Origin: Alphaproteobacteria bacterium
Lineage (GTDB): Bacteria > Pseudomonadota > Alphaproteobacteria > UBA6615
Length of the DNA stretch: 47,691 nt
Assembly: GCA_028822385.1 (NCBI GenBank)
Contig: JAPKDV010000005.1
Coordinates: 1-47,691, forward strand
Direction: 5' to 3'
The position numbers and the translations under genes were made by a program. How positions within the stretch are numbered: position 1 is the stretch's first letter; every line of letters begins with the position of its first letter. The notes below the pieces were generated by a model. It did no database searches and was not told where the DNA came from. It saw only the letters and a list, made by a program, of their open reading frames with translations. Below are positions 18,174 through 26,756 of this stretch, one piece after another.

Positions 18174-19292
18174 ATGGCCAATCAGGGACAGGAAATCGGA
18201 CTTGCGGTGATCGGTTGTGGGCCAATCGGCCGCATTCGCTCTGAGTTGGCGCGAGACTACCCGGGGGTTGGCTGGCTTGGTATCTGCGATATCCGGGAAG
18301 ATCTTGCGACGGATCTGGGACAGGATACTGGTGCAAATTTTGTCACCACGGATGCTGCCGAGCTTCTGGCACGACCCGAAGTGAACGCGGCCATCATTGC
18401 GACCCAGGAAACCGCCCATGTCGTGCCGGTGATGCATGCACTCGAACATGGCCATCGCCTGTTTATCGAGAAACCTTTGGCGGTGGATGTCCGGGATTCT
18501 GAGAAAATTGCACAGGCGATTGAGGCCGCGGGAGTTGATGCGGTTATGGGCTACACCCAGCGATTTCGACGTCGGTTCCTGACCGTGAAAGAACGTCTCA
18601 CAACGGGACAAATTGGTAATGTGACGTCGGTGTCAGCGCGCGCCATGCTCAACCGCAAGATTGCCGAAATGTGTCTGGCGCGAGCCAATCAGCACGACAC
18701 GACCACGCCGGTGGTGATCAGCGGCACCCATGTTCTCGACATGTGTCTGTGGTTGCTGGACGGCAAGAAACCGGTGGCGGTCTATGCTCATTCAACGGAT
18801 CATATTTTCGGCTCAGCGGGCAGCAAGGACGCGACCTTTGCCATCATCGAGCTGGATGACGGGGGCATGCTGTCTCTCAATCACAGCTGGGTCGCCCCCC
18901 TGGTCTGGCCGGGTGCGGTTTACGGCATGCAGATTGGAATCATCGGCGAACAAGGTGTGATCGATATTGAGGATATGCACCGTGATGTGGTGCTGGCGAG
19001 CGAACTTCCCCAGGGTGCGGGTTACAAAAAAGGTGAGGCAGATGAGGCGCCACGCCACGTAGACTTCATGGGTAGCATTCCCTTTGGTGAATACGCCGTC
19101 GGACAGTTCTGGGGCCCGGTCCGCGAAGAGACCAACGCCTGGTTCCAGCGCCTCTATATGGGGCAGGACACCCCGCATACGACCGCGCGCGAGGGCCACC
19201 AGAACCTGTTGCTCTGCATGGCCATCGACCTTTCGGCCAAACGGGGTGAGAAGCTAGCGCTTCCGCTGGAGACCGACGATTTCTATCGCTAG
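18174..19292 (+). CDS. Gfo/Idh/MocA family oxidoreductase
   Basis: LAVIGCGPIGRIRSELA, LFIEKPLAVDVRDSEKIA, GYTQRFRRRF. Alternative in-frame ATG at 18147. Confidence 0.9.
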   Translation: MANQGQEIGLAVIGCGPIGRIRSELARDYPGVGWLGICDIREDLATDLGQDTGANFVTTDAAELLARPEVNAAIIATQETAHVVPVMHALEHGHRLFIEKPLAVDVRDSEKIAQAIEAAGVDAVMGYTQRFRRRFLTVKERLTTGQIGNVTSVSARAMLNRKIAEMCLARANQHDTTTPVVISGTHVLDMCLWLLDGKKPVAVYAHSTDHIFGSAGSKDATFAIIELDDGGMLSLNHSWVAPLVWPGAVYGMQIGIIGEQGVIDIEDMHRDVVLASELPQGAGYKKGEADEAPRHVDFMGSIPFGEYAVGQFWGPVREETNAWFQRLYMGQDTPHTTAREGHQNLLLCMAIDLSAKRGEKLALPLETDDFYR

Positions 19293-21085
19293 GCCCGTGC
19301 TGTTCTGATCTTGGTGCGCCGGGCTTCCGTTGCCGCAACATTCGGCTCCAGAGTCTCGTCGTCGATTTCGCCGGTAAAGATCACGCCATAGATATCACGT
19401 GCCTTTTCGCGAGTTTCCCAACCTTCGAGAACATCGACGGTCACCCGTTCGAGTTCGCGGTCAAGCGGATCGCCATAACCGCCACCCGAGGAATCCCGTC
19501 CGCGCACGCGCTGGCCGGGTTGCAATTCCAACTGGATGACGTTGGGCAGGCGTTGGGATTGCACGCCATCCTCGATCTGCCAGGTTTCACCGGCTGTACC
19601 ATCCAGCCCGCCCACGACGCCGCGCGGCGGTGTGTGCTGACCATCGCAGGAAATCACTGCCATCATCGGGGAGTTGGTGGGGCCGTATTCAATCTGCTGG
19701 GCTGGTGCCCCGCGGCGGCGGCCTGCGCCCGAGGAATCTGTGACAATGCCGAGAGATTCCACACGGATCGGATGCTTGAGCTCATCGACCTCAACGGAAT
19801 CCCGATACATCAGGCCTGCGATCACGGGGATCGCGTAGTTGACCCAGCCGTCAGCCACAGGGCTGGCGGGTCCACCATTGGTTGAGAGCATCAGCCGGTT
19901 CACATAGGGCTCACCGCCACGACTGGCGTCATTACCGGAGATCACCGCCATGCCTGCGCCGAGGCCTGCACCGCCTTCTGACAGGCCCATGCCATCCCCC
20001 AGCTGGGCGAAGGCCGACTGAGTGATGTTGACCAGGCGCTCGGACACATTGGTTGTGGCCACGGAACAGGAATGGGGGAATTTCGGTGCCGCCACCACGC
20101 TGTCTTCGGCATAGGTGAATTTCAGGCGTCGAAACGCGCCTTCGTTACGGGGAAGATCCTTGTCGAGGGCATTGAACACCGCGCCGACCACGGCGGAGGT
20201 CGCCGCACCCAGAGAGGTGTTGAGACCAGCATCCACAGAGGGTGGATTGTCCGACAGATCAATGTGGATTTCAGCTTCGTCGGGGTCGATATCGACCTTC
20301 ACGGTCAGTTCCAGACCGTCCGGCAGCACACCAATCAAGGGGTCTGACCAACCCTTGTTGACCAGTTTTGCCTTGGGCAGGCGCTTGATGTTGTCGACCA
20401 TGCGGCGTTCGGAATAGTCGAACCATTCCTTGAAAAAGGCCTTAACCGTTTCCTTGCCGTATTTCTCGCAGAAAGCCTCAAGGCGACGTTCCGCGATCCG
20501 GGCGGACCCTAGGCCGGCGAGATAATCGCCATACCACTGGTCGGGCACACGGATACGGGCGCGGCACATGCGCATAATGTCTTCGATGTTTTCGAAGTCG
20601 CGCTGGATGCGGACGCCCGGGAACACGAGGGCGCCCTCTTCGTAGACATCCTTGGCTCTGACGAAATAGCTCGACGGGATCGAGTTGCCGATATCAGCCA
20701 TATGGCATTTGGAAACAGTCGTGAAGAGATGTTCGCCCTCGAAGAAGACCGGCACCATGAAGGTGTGATCCGCGGGGTGGGTGTTGCCGCCATAGGGGTC
20801 GTTGTCGAGATAGGCATCGCCACGTTTGATGTCGTCGCCGTGATATTTTCGCATATTGGCGGTCTGAATGTGACAGCCGAATATATGAACCGGTAGGCCT
20901 TCAGCAGGTGCCAGCAACTGATCATCACCCGTCACTAGACAGCACGAAAAGTCACGTGCTGACGAAATCACGGCGGATCGCGCCGAGCGCAGCAGAGTGT
21001 TGGTCATCTCGCGGACAATGCCGTCGAGACGGTTGGCCATCACTGAGATTAGGACGGGGTCTAGAGTAGATTCTTTTTCGCTCAT
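19289..21085 (-). CDS. Hydantoinase B/oxoprolinase family protein
   Basis: VISSARDFSCCLVTGDDQLLAPAEGLPVHIFG, YLDNDPYGGNTHPADHTFMVPVFFEGE, DSSGGGYGDPLDRE. Confidence 0.95.
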   Translation of the reverse strand: MSEKESTLDPVLISVMANRLDGIVREMTNTLLRSARSAVISSARDFSCCLVTGDDQLLAPAEGLPVHIFGCHIQTANMRKYHGDDIKRGDAYLDNDPYGGNTHPADHTFMVPVFFEGEHLFTTVSKCHMADIGNSIPSSYFVRAKDVYEEGALVFPGVRIQRDFENIEDIMRMCRARIRVPDQWYGDYLAGLGSARIAERRLEAFCEKYGKETVKAFFKEWFDYSERRMVDNIKRLPKAKLVNKGWSDPLIGVLPDGLELTVKVDIDPDEAEIHIDLSDNPPSVDAGLNTSLGAATSAVVGAVFNALDKDLPRNEGAFRRLKFTYAEDSVVAAPKFPHSCSVATTNVSERLVNITQSAFAQLGDGMGLSEGGAGLGAGMAVISGNDASRGGEPYVNRLMLSTNGGPASPVADGWVNYAIPVIAGLMYRDSVEVDELKHPIRVESLGIVTDSSGAGRRRGAPAQQIEYGPTNSPMMAVISCDGQHTPPRGVVGGLDGTAGETWQIEDGVQSQRLPNVIQLELQPGQRVRGRDSSGGGYGDPLDRELERVTVDVLEGWETREKARDIYGVIFTGEIDDETLEPNVAATEARRTKIRTARA

Positions 21086-21098
21086 GGTCTCTCTCCTC

Positions 21099-23171
21099 TC
21101 AACAGCAGTCGAGAATGTAATCGCCCGCGGCGCTCAGTCGCGCGGACATGTCTGGGTAAACGACGATCGTCGTTGTGGCTTCTTGGATGATGGCTGGGCC
21201 CTGAAGTTCGTCGCCAACCTTGAGGTTGTCGCCGCGATACACGGGCGTTGACACACGCTCATCGCCGAAGAAGCAGCTTCGCGTTTCATCGGGTGCTGGG
21301 ATTTGTGAAAGCTTGGTTGGGTTGGGTGCCTCAGGTGGGCTGAAGGGTTGAATGGATATCCGACCCTTCCAGTTCACAAACTCAACCGGGCTTCCTTCAT
21401 CGCGCACGGCGTGAACCCGCTCATGTGTCTGGTGGAAGCTTTCTGCCAGCACCGTGACGGCATCCGTATCTTCGATGCGCTGGGTTGGCAGGGCTGTGTC
21501 TAGTTCCCAGACCTGCGCCTTGTATCGGGCTTCGACGAAGAACTCGATGGTGGTTTTCGCACCGGCCGCTGTGGCGAGACTGTCCTTAAACTGCTGAAGT
21601 TCGGTCTCGATTTCCTGCAGGGCGGTGTTGACCCCGTCGATGTCGAATTCGTTCGAGGCCGTAAAGCGGCTTCGGGTAGCCTCGAACACGATGGAGGAAA
21701 ACTGCATTCCGCAGGCAGAGAGGGCTGAAGCGGTCTTGGGCAGGATCACCGTGCTACAACCAAGCTCGCGGGCGATGGGCATAATATTGAAGCCTGCGGC
21801 ACCACCACCGGCGACAATCACGCTCTCGCGCGGATTGAGGCCGTCATTGACGGTGATCTCGCCGATCGCCTTGATCATCAATTCATTGGCAATGACCATG
21901 ATGGCGTGGGCCGTCTCGTCGAGGCTCTTGCCGATGGTTTTGCCAAAATCGCTGATCACACGCTCGGCTGCGGCGCGGTCCAGTGTCAGGCGTCCGCCGT
22001 TGAAGTAATTAGGGTCAATATAACCGAGCACCAGTGCGGCATCGGTTACGGTCGGCTCGTTACCACCATTGCCGTAACAGGCTGGGCCGGGGACTGATCC
22101 TGCGGATTGAGGCCCTACCCGCATCAACCCGCCCGGGTCTTGCCACGCGATGGACCCTCCACCCGCGCCAATGGAGCGGACGTCGACGGTGGATGCTCCG
22201 ATTATGTCACCTAGCCATTGCTGTCCTAGCCAGCTGTCCCGTGAGTATACAAGCTGTCCATCGCGCACGAGGCCGACATCGAAGGTGGTACCGCCGGTGT
22301 CGCAAACGATGACATCACCGCCCATGTTTTCGAGATTTGAATAGGCACGGCCTGCAACTGGTGCCATGGCGGGGCCAGATTTTAGTGTGTTGATCGGACG
22401 TTCAACGAGAGTTTCAACTTCCTGACAACCGCCGACCGAAGTGGAGACAAGCAGGTCGCCGGAGAAACCCGCTTCGAGAAGATCACTCCGCATGCCGCGC
22501 AAATGAGCCTGCATCAGCGGCTTCAGGGACGCGTCGATGGACGTCGCCGAAGCGCGCCGATATTCGCGTAGGATAGGTGCGAGCTGGTGAGAGAGAGTAA
22601 ATGGCACACCCGGCATGATTTCTTCGATCAGTTCGCCGATCCGCAATTCATGGACATTGTTGGCGATGCACCAAAGCAACGAGACAGAGACCGCTTCAAA
22701 TTTACGTGCTTTAAGGGTTTCGATGACCGAGCGCGCCTTGGCTTCGTCCAACTCCTGGACAATCTCGCCTGCGCTGCCGACACGTTCATCAATCTCGAAG
22801 GTGTGGCGGCGAGGAATATAAGGCTGCGGATAGTCGTAGCTGTAATCGTGGGGGCCGTGCTTGCCACCCTCCTTGAGCACTAGAGTATCACGGAATCCTG
22901 TGGTGGTAAGGAATGCTGTCCGCGCAGTGGCTTTGGTAACAACGGCGTTGGTGGCGCGGGTTGTTCCGTAAATTAGGATGTCTGTTTCGGCCAACAAACC
23001 GCGAGCGGTTTTATCTACCGATTCTGCAACCACCTCCAGAGCGGAGAACATGCCTTCGGAAATTCGTTCCGGAGTGGTGAGAGCCTTGCCGATGCTAAAC
23101 TTTCCATCTTCATCAACTAGGACCATGTCGGTAAAGGTGCCGCCGGTATCTACGGAAATTCGGTAACCCAT
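21099..23171 (-). CDS. Hydantoinase A/oxoprolinase family protein
   Basis: RISVDTGGTFTDMVLVDEDGK, GTTRATNAVVTK, CDTGGTTFDVGLVRDG, GAGGGSIAWQDPGGLMRVGPQSAGSVPGPACYG. Confidence 0.95.
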   Translation of the reverse strand: MGYRISVDTGGTFTDMVLVDEDGKFSIGKALTTPERISEGMFSALEVVAESVDKTARGLLAETDILIYGTTRATNAVVTKATARTAFLTTTGFRDTLVLKEGGKHGPHDYSYDYPQPYIPRRHTFEIDERVGSAGEIVQELDEAKARSVIETLKARKFEAVSVSLLWCIANNVHELRIGELIEEIMPGVPFTLSHQLAPILREYRRASATSIDASLKPLMQAHLRGMRSDLLEAGFSGDLLVSTSVGGCQEVETLVERPINTLKSGPAMAPVAGRAYSNLENMGGDVIVCDTGGTTFDVGLVRDGQLVYSRDSWLGQQWLGDIIGASTVDVRSIGAGGGSIAWQDPGGLMRVGPQSAGSVPGPACYGNGGNEPTVTDAALVLGYIDPNYFNGGRLTLDRAAAERVISDFGKTIGKSLDETAHAIMVIANELMIKAIGEITVNDGLNPRESVIVAGGGAAGFNIMPIARELGCSTVILPKTASALSACGMQFSSIVFEATRSRFTASNEFDIDGVNTALQEIETELQQFKDSLATAAGAKTTIEFFVEARYKAQVWELDTALPTQRIEDTDAVTVLAESFHQTHERVHAVRDEGSPVEFVNWKGRISIQPFSPPEAPNPTKLSQIPAPDETRSCFFGDERVSTPVYRGDNLKVGDELQGPAIIQEATTTIVVYPDMSARLSAAGDYILDCC

Positions 23172-23293
23172 TCTAAAAACTCCATTCTCAAAATTGCTGC
23201 CGCGACGCTTTGAGGTTGCTTGGGCAGTACATAAGCTAATTGCTAGAGGAGATAATCTAACACCAGAGACGTGGGCGCAATGGCTGGTCTTGC

Positions 23294-23890
23294 TCAGCTG
23301 TCCATTTTGATCCAGCCGGGCAGGGCTTCACAACGCGAGAGCCACGCAAGAATGGCAGGATAATCATCGAGCAGCAGGTCACCTTCTGGTGCACGTTTCA
23401 CATAGGGATAGCAGGCAATGTCGGCAAGGGTGGCGTGGCCCAGGGCGAGCCAGTGCTGCGGTTTTTTTAGCTGGCGTTCCAGCACATCCAGGGCCAGCTT
23501 GCCGTCCTGCAGATAGCCTTCGAAACTCTCGGGACGGCGATTGTAGACGGTTACGCCGCGCGCCCATTGTAGACCGAACTGCACTTCGTTCTGCGCGAAG
23601 GACATCCATTGCATGATCTCGGCCATTTGCAGTGGATTGGTAGGCAGCCATATCTCCCCACCATAGGTGCGCGCGATATAGACAAGATGTGCGGTCGAAT
23701 CCCAGAACACCTTGTTTTCTATTTCCATCACCGGTACCTGGCCGCGCGGATTGAGTGCGAGAAATTCTTCGGATTTGTGGACGTTATTCTCCCAGTCGAT
23801 ACGGACATTTTCGTAGTTGACCCCCAGCATTGATGCGAGCACGCGAACCTTAAAGGAGTTGCCTGACATTTCGGTCATGTAGAGTTTCAT
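23294..23890 (-). CDS. Glutathione S-transferase family protein
   Basis: MKLYMTEMSGNSFKVRVLASMLGVNYE, LNPRGQVPVMEIENKVFWDSTAHLVYIA thioredoxin-fold N-domain. Confidence 0.9.
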   Translation of the reverse strand: MKLYMTEMSGNSFKVRVLASMLGVNYENVRIDWENNVHKSEEFLALNPRGQVPVMEIENKVFWDSTAHLVYIARTYGGEIWLPTNPLQMAEIMQWMSFAQNEVQFGLQWARGVTVYNRRPESFEGYLQDGKLALDVLERQLKKPQHWLALGHATLADIACYPYVKRAPEGDLLLDDYPAILAWLSRCEALPGWIKMDS

Positions 23891-23982
23891 GGGTGTTTCC
23901 TATTACATCGCGAGGCGATGAAGTTTTTGCGTCTTGCTTGGATACTCTGTTAGGCAGTACAGCACGCAATGGAGGTCAAGTA

Positions 23983-24618
23983 ATGGATTACGCAGAACGT
24001 GGATACGGTGATCGTGCCGTGGGTTGGGGACAGCGCCCCGGTGTGGTGGTGGTCGACTTCCAACGCGGTTTCACTGATTCAGAGTTTCGCATGGGTGGCG
24101 CGCCAATGATCGATGCCGCAGTTGAGCGAACGGTCCATGTGATGAAAGCCGCTAAAGCAGCGGGTTTTCCAATTGCCGCCTGCGTCATGGGCTATGATAG
24201 CCCCGCTGCGATGCCCCATTGGAAGATAGAGCCGTTGCGCGAAGACCTCATACAGGGGCATCCCTCGGTGGAGCTAGATCCACGTATTGCGGCTGCAGAG
24301 CCTGATTTGGTGGTTATGAAAGGCGGGCCTTCGATTTTTTTTAACACGCCCGTGGCGCCATTCCTGATAAAGCACGGCGTAGACACGGTGATCGTTACCG
24401 GCTGCATCACCTCAGGCTGCGTTCGTGCCTCCGTGATTGACAGCTTTAGCCTCGGGTTCCGAACCATCGTTCCTGAAGACTGCGTCGGCGACCATGAAGA
24501 GGAGCCGCATCGTGCCAATCTACGCGATGTCGAGCGGCGCTATGCAGATGTAGTTGACGCAGACTCCGTCATCAACACGTTTGAGAGTCTGAGTCGCCGC
24601 AACGCGGATGCAGGCTAG
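23983..24618 (+). CDS. Isochorismatase family cysteine hydrolase, N-carbamoylsarcosine amidohydrolase-like
   Basis: VVVVDFQRGFT (catalytic Asp), VVMKGGPSIFFNTPV (Lys), TGCITSGCVRASVIDSFSLGFRTIVPEDCVGDHEEEPHRANL (Cys). Start at ATG 23983. Confidence 0.88.
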   Translation: MDYAERGYGDRAVGWGQRPGVVVVDFQRGFTDSEFRMGGAPMIDAAVERTVHVMKAAKAAGFPIAACVMGYDSPAAMPHWKIEPLREDLIQGHPSVELDPRIAAAEPDLVVMKGGPSIFFNTPVAPFLIKHGVDTVIVTGCITSGCVRASVIDSFSLGFRTIVPEDCVGDHEEEPHRANLRDVERRYADVVDADSVINTFESLSRRNADAG

Positions 24619-24959
24619 GGCGTTAGTCGAGATCCCGCAACGGAGCTTCGCGTTCCTAGAGAATTTCCTTGAGCGGCATTTCCTTGATTTTGCGTATCCA
24701 TTCACGACAGTGGCCGGTTGCGTGCAAGGTTGAGATCACTTCCACGTTGTAGTCTCACGAGCTCGCGGGGCCGGCCGTCGCCTGTTGATGATCGCGAACG
24801 TGACGAACTTGATAGCGACTTTCACAGTTCGAAAGCGTGATACGTCAATGGTTTACGAGTCTTATATAAAACTCTAGGGTTCGGCCTTATTGATGACAGA
24901 TGATTTTTTCTAAAAATATCCGGATCGCTGAAATCTAATCCAATGGGAGGACCCAAAGA

Positions 24960-26048
24960 ATGAAACGTTTCACCAAACATATCGCTGGTCTGTCGACAGC
25001 TGTGATTGTGGGTGCCGCCGCGCTGGCTGGTGCCACATCCGCAAGCGCGGACGCCATTACTATCCGTATCGCCTCCGGCCATCCGCCGACTGTTGTTTAT
25101 GCGGGTTTGATGAAGAATTTTTTCCAGACCGAACTGAAGAAGGCCATCGAGGCCAAAACTGATCACACAGTCAACTTCATCGAAGGCTATAGTGGTTCGA
25201 TCGTGAAGGTGTTCGACACTTTCGAAGGAGTTCAGAACGGCGTCGTTGATATAGGTGGCTTCTGCTACTGCTTCGAAGCATCCAAGCTTCCTATGCATGC
25301 ATTCCAGATCATGTTGCCCTTCGGCACGATGGACCCGGTTCAGAGCGTTGGTGCAGCTGGTGAAATTTATAACAAGTATCCCAGCCTAGCAAAGCGCTTC
25401 CAGGGCTTCGACCAGACCCTTCTCGCCATCATTGGTGACGGCGGTTACAATCTCGGTACCAACTTCGAGTGGAAGAAGCTCGAAGACCTCAAGGGTCACA
25501 AGATTCTGGGTGCAGGTCTTAACCTTAATTGGATGGAACAGGCTGGCATCGGCATTGTTCCTGTCACCGACGGCCTTCCGGGCTGGTACCAGAAGATCAA
25601 AACTGGCGTTGCTGAGGGCGGCATCATGTTTCCGAGCGCCTGGGGTCCTGTCTTCAAGCTGCACGAGGTTGGCAAGTACTATACCACCATCGGATTTGGC
25701 TCGATTACATGGCATGGCCTGACGGTCAACAACCGTTTCTGGGATCGTCTGCCCGCAGATGCCAAGCCGATCGTTAAGGAAGTTGCTCAGCGTTTCCAGA
25801 CCCTTACCGGTTCTGCAAACAAGGTGGGTTACGAGAAAGATATGAAGTGGCTGCGTAAAAACATCACGGTCACCGATCTTCCGGCTGACGTTCGTCTGGG
25901 TTGGGCCAAGGGTCTGGCACATTGGCCGCAGAAGCATGCTGATGAGCTAGAGGCCAAAGGCTTTCCAGCGAAGAAAATCCTGAACTCCTATCTGGTTGCC
26001 GCGGAGAAGCAGGGCTACGAGTGGCCAGTCCGCTACGTCATCAAGTAG
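24960..26048 (+). CDS. TRAP transporter substrate-binding protein (DctP family)
   Basis: Signal peptide MKRFTKHIAGLSTAVIVGAAALAGATSASA, then a DctP-like body; followed by DctQ and DctM genes. Confidence 0.85.
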   Translation: MKRFTKHIAGLSTAVIVGAAALAGATSASADAITIRIASGHPPTVVYAGLMKNFFQTELKKAIEAKTDHTVNFIEGYSGSIVKVFDTFEGVQNGVVDIGGFCYCFEASKLPMHAFQIMLPFGTMDPVQSVGAAGEIYNKYPSLAKRFQGFDQTLLAIIGDGGYNLGTNFEWKKLEDLKGHKILGAGLNLNWMEQAGIGIVPVTDGLPGWYQKIKTGVAEGGIMFPSAWGPVFKLHEVGKYYTTIGFGSITWHGLTVNNRFWDRLPADAKPIVKEVAQRFQTLTGSANKVGYEKDMKWLRKNITVTDLPADVRLGWAKGLAHWPQKHADELEAKGFPAKKILNSYLVAAEKQGYEWPVRYVIK

Positions 26049-26082
26049 CACAAAGAACACTCATAAGTGTTGAATGGGCCGT

Positions 26083-26112
26083 CCGGCTGGATATCTTTGG
26101 ATATCCAGCCGG
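26083..26112 (+). repeat. Perfect 13-bp inverted repeat/hairpin between dctP and dctQ (attenuator or mRNA-stabilising stem)
   Basis: CCGGCTGGATATC (26083-26095) TTTG GATATCCAGCCGG (26100-26112), followed by AAGCTCTTTTGGG. Confidence 0.85.
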
Positions 26113-26198
26113 AAGCTCTTTTGGGTCGGAAAATTACCGGCACCTAATTCAAAACCCTCTGAATGCCGGTGTCTCTGGCGGCTTGAGGGGAGACCGAT

Positions 26199-26723
26199 AT
26201 GAACCTCATCACTTTCAGCGATCGTCTGTCCAAATTCCTTATGGTCGTGGCGGCGCTCTGGGCTTTTGGCCTGACTTTTATGATCCTTGCCGACATTATT
26301 GGGCGCGGCGCGTTTGATGCGCCGATCAATGGCACCGCCGAACTAGTGACCGCCTCGATCGTGATCATCGTTTTCCTGCAGGCTGGTTATGCTATCCGCA
26401 GCCGTTCGATGCTGCGTGCAGACTTTCTTGTGATTCATCTTCCGCCGCGCGTCCAAAAGGTGTTGCTGGCGATCGGCTATCTGCTAGGAGCGGCATTCTT
26501 CCTAATGATTATCACCGGCGGGCTCGATGAGAGCATTCGCTCCTACACCGAAGGTGAATATGAAGGTGAGGGCGCGCTGCGTGTGCCGTCCTGGCCGGCG
26601 CGCTGGACGGTGCTGATTGGCAGTGGTCTCGCCATGGTCAATTATCTCGTGTTGGCGTATGTCGACGTCTTCAAACCCGAACTGTCGGATTCCGAAGTGG
26701 ATCCGAACGCGCCGCAGCTCTAG
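26199..26723 (+). CDS. TRAP transporter small permease (DctQ)
   Basis: Four predicted hydrophobic helices; FLQAGYAIRSRSMLRADFLVIHLPPRVQ. Confidence 0.88.
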   Translation: MNLITFSDRLSKFLMVVAALWAFGLTFMILADIIGRGAFDAPINGTAELVTASIVIIVFLQAGYAIRSRSMLRADFLVIHLPPRVQKVLLAIGYLLGAAFFLMIITGGLDESIRSYTEGEYEGEGALRVPSWPARWTVLIGSGLAMVNYLVLAYVDVFKPELSDSEVDPNAPQL

Positions 26724-26756
26724 CTGCGTGCTGCGACCTATTAAGGAACGATAACC

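Noticed and set aside
23891-23982. N-terminal extension of the isochorismatase ORF (MFPITSRGDEVFASCLDTLLGSTARNGGQV)
   Set aside because: Family homology begins at MDYAERGYGDRAVGWGQRPGVVVVDFQ, and a GGAGG precedes ATG 23983.
24335-24342. T8 run in the isochorismatase-family gene as a slippage switch
   Set aside because: Not a surface-structure gene and encodes ordinary IFF residues; similar T7 runs (near 8961 and 23460) occur by chance in other genes.
24619-24959. Possible gene remnant or ncRNA between the amidase and dctP
   Set aside because: No convincing ORF, no strong hairpin with T run, and no recognisable RNA family; more likely promoter and leader region.
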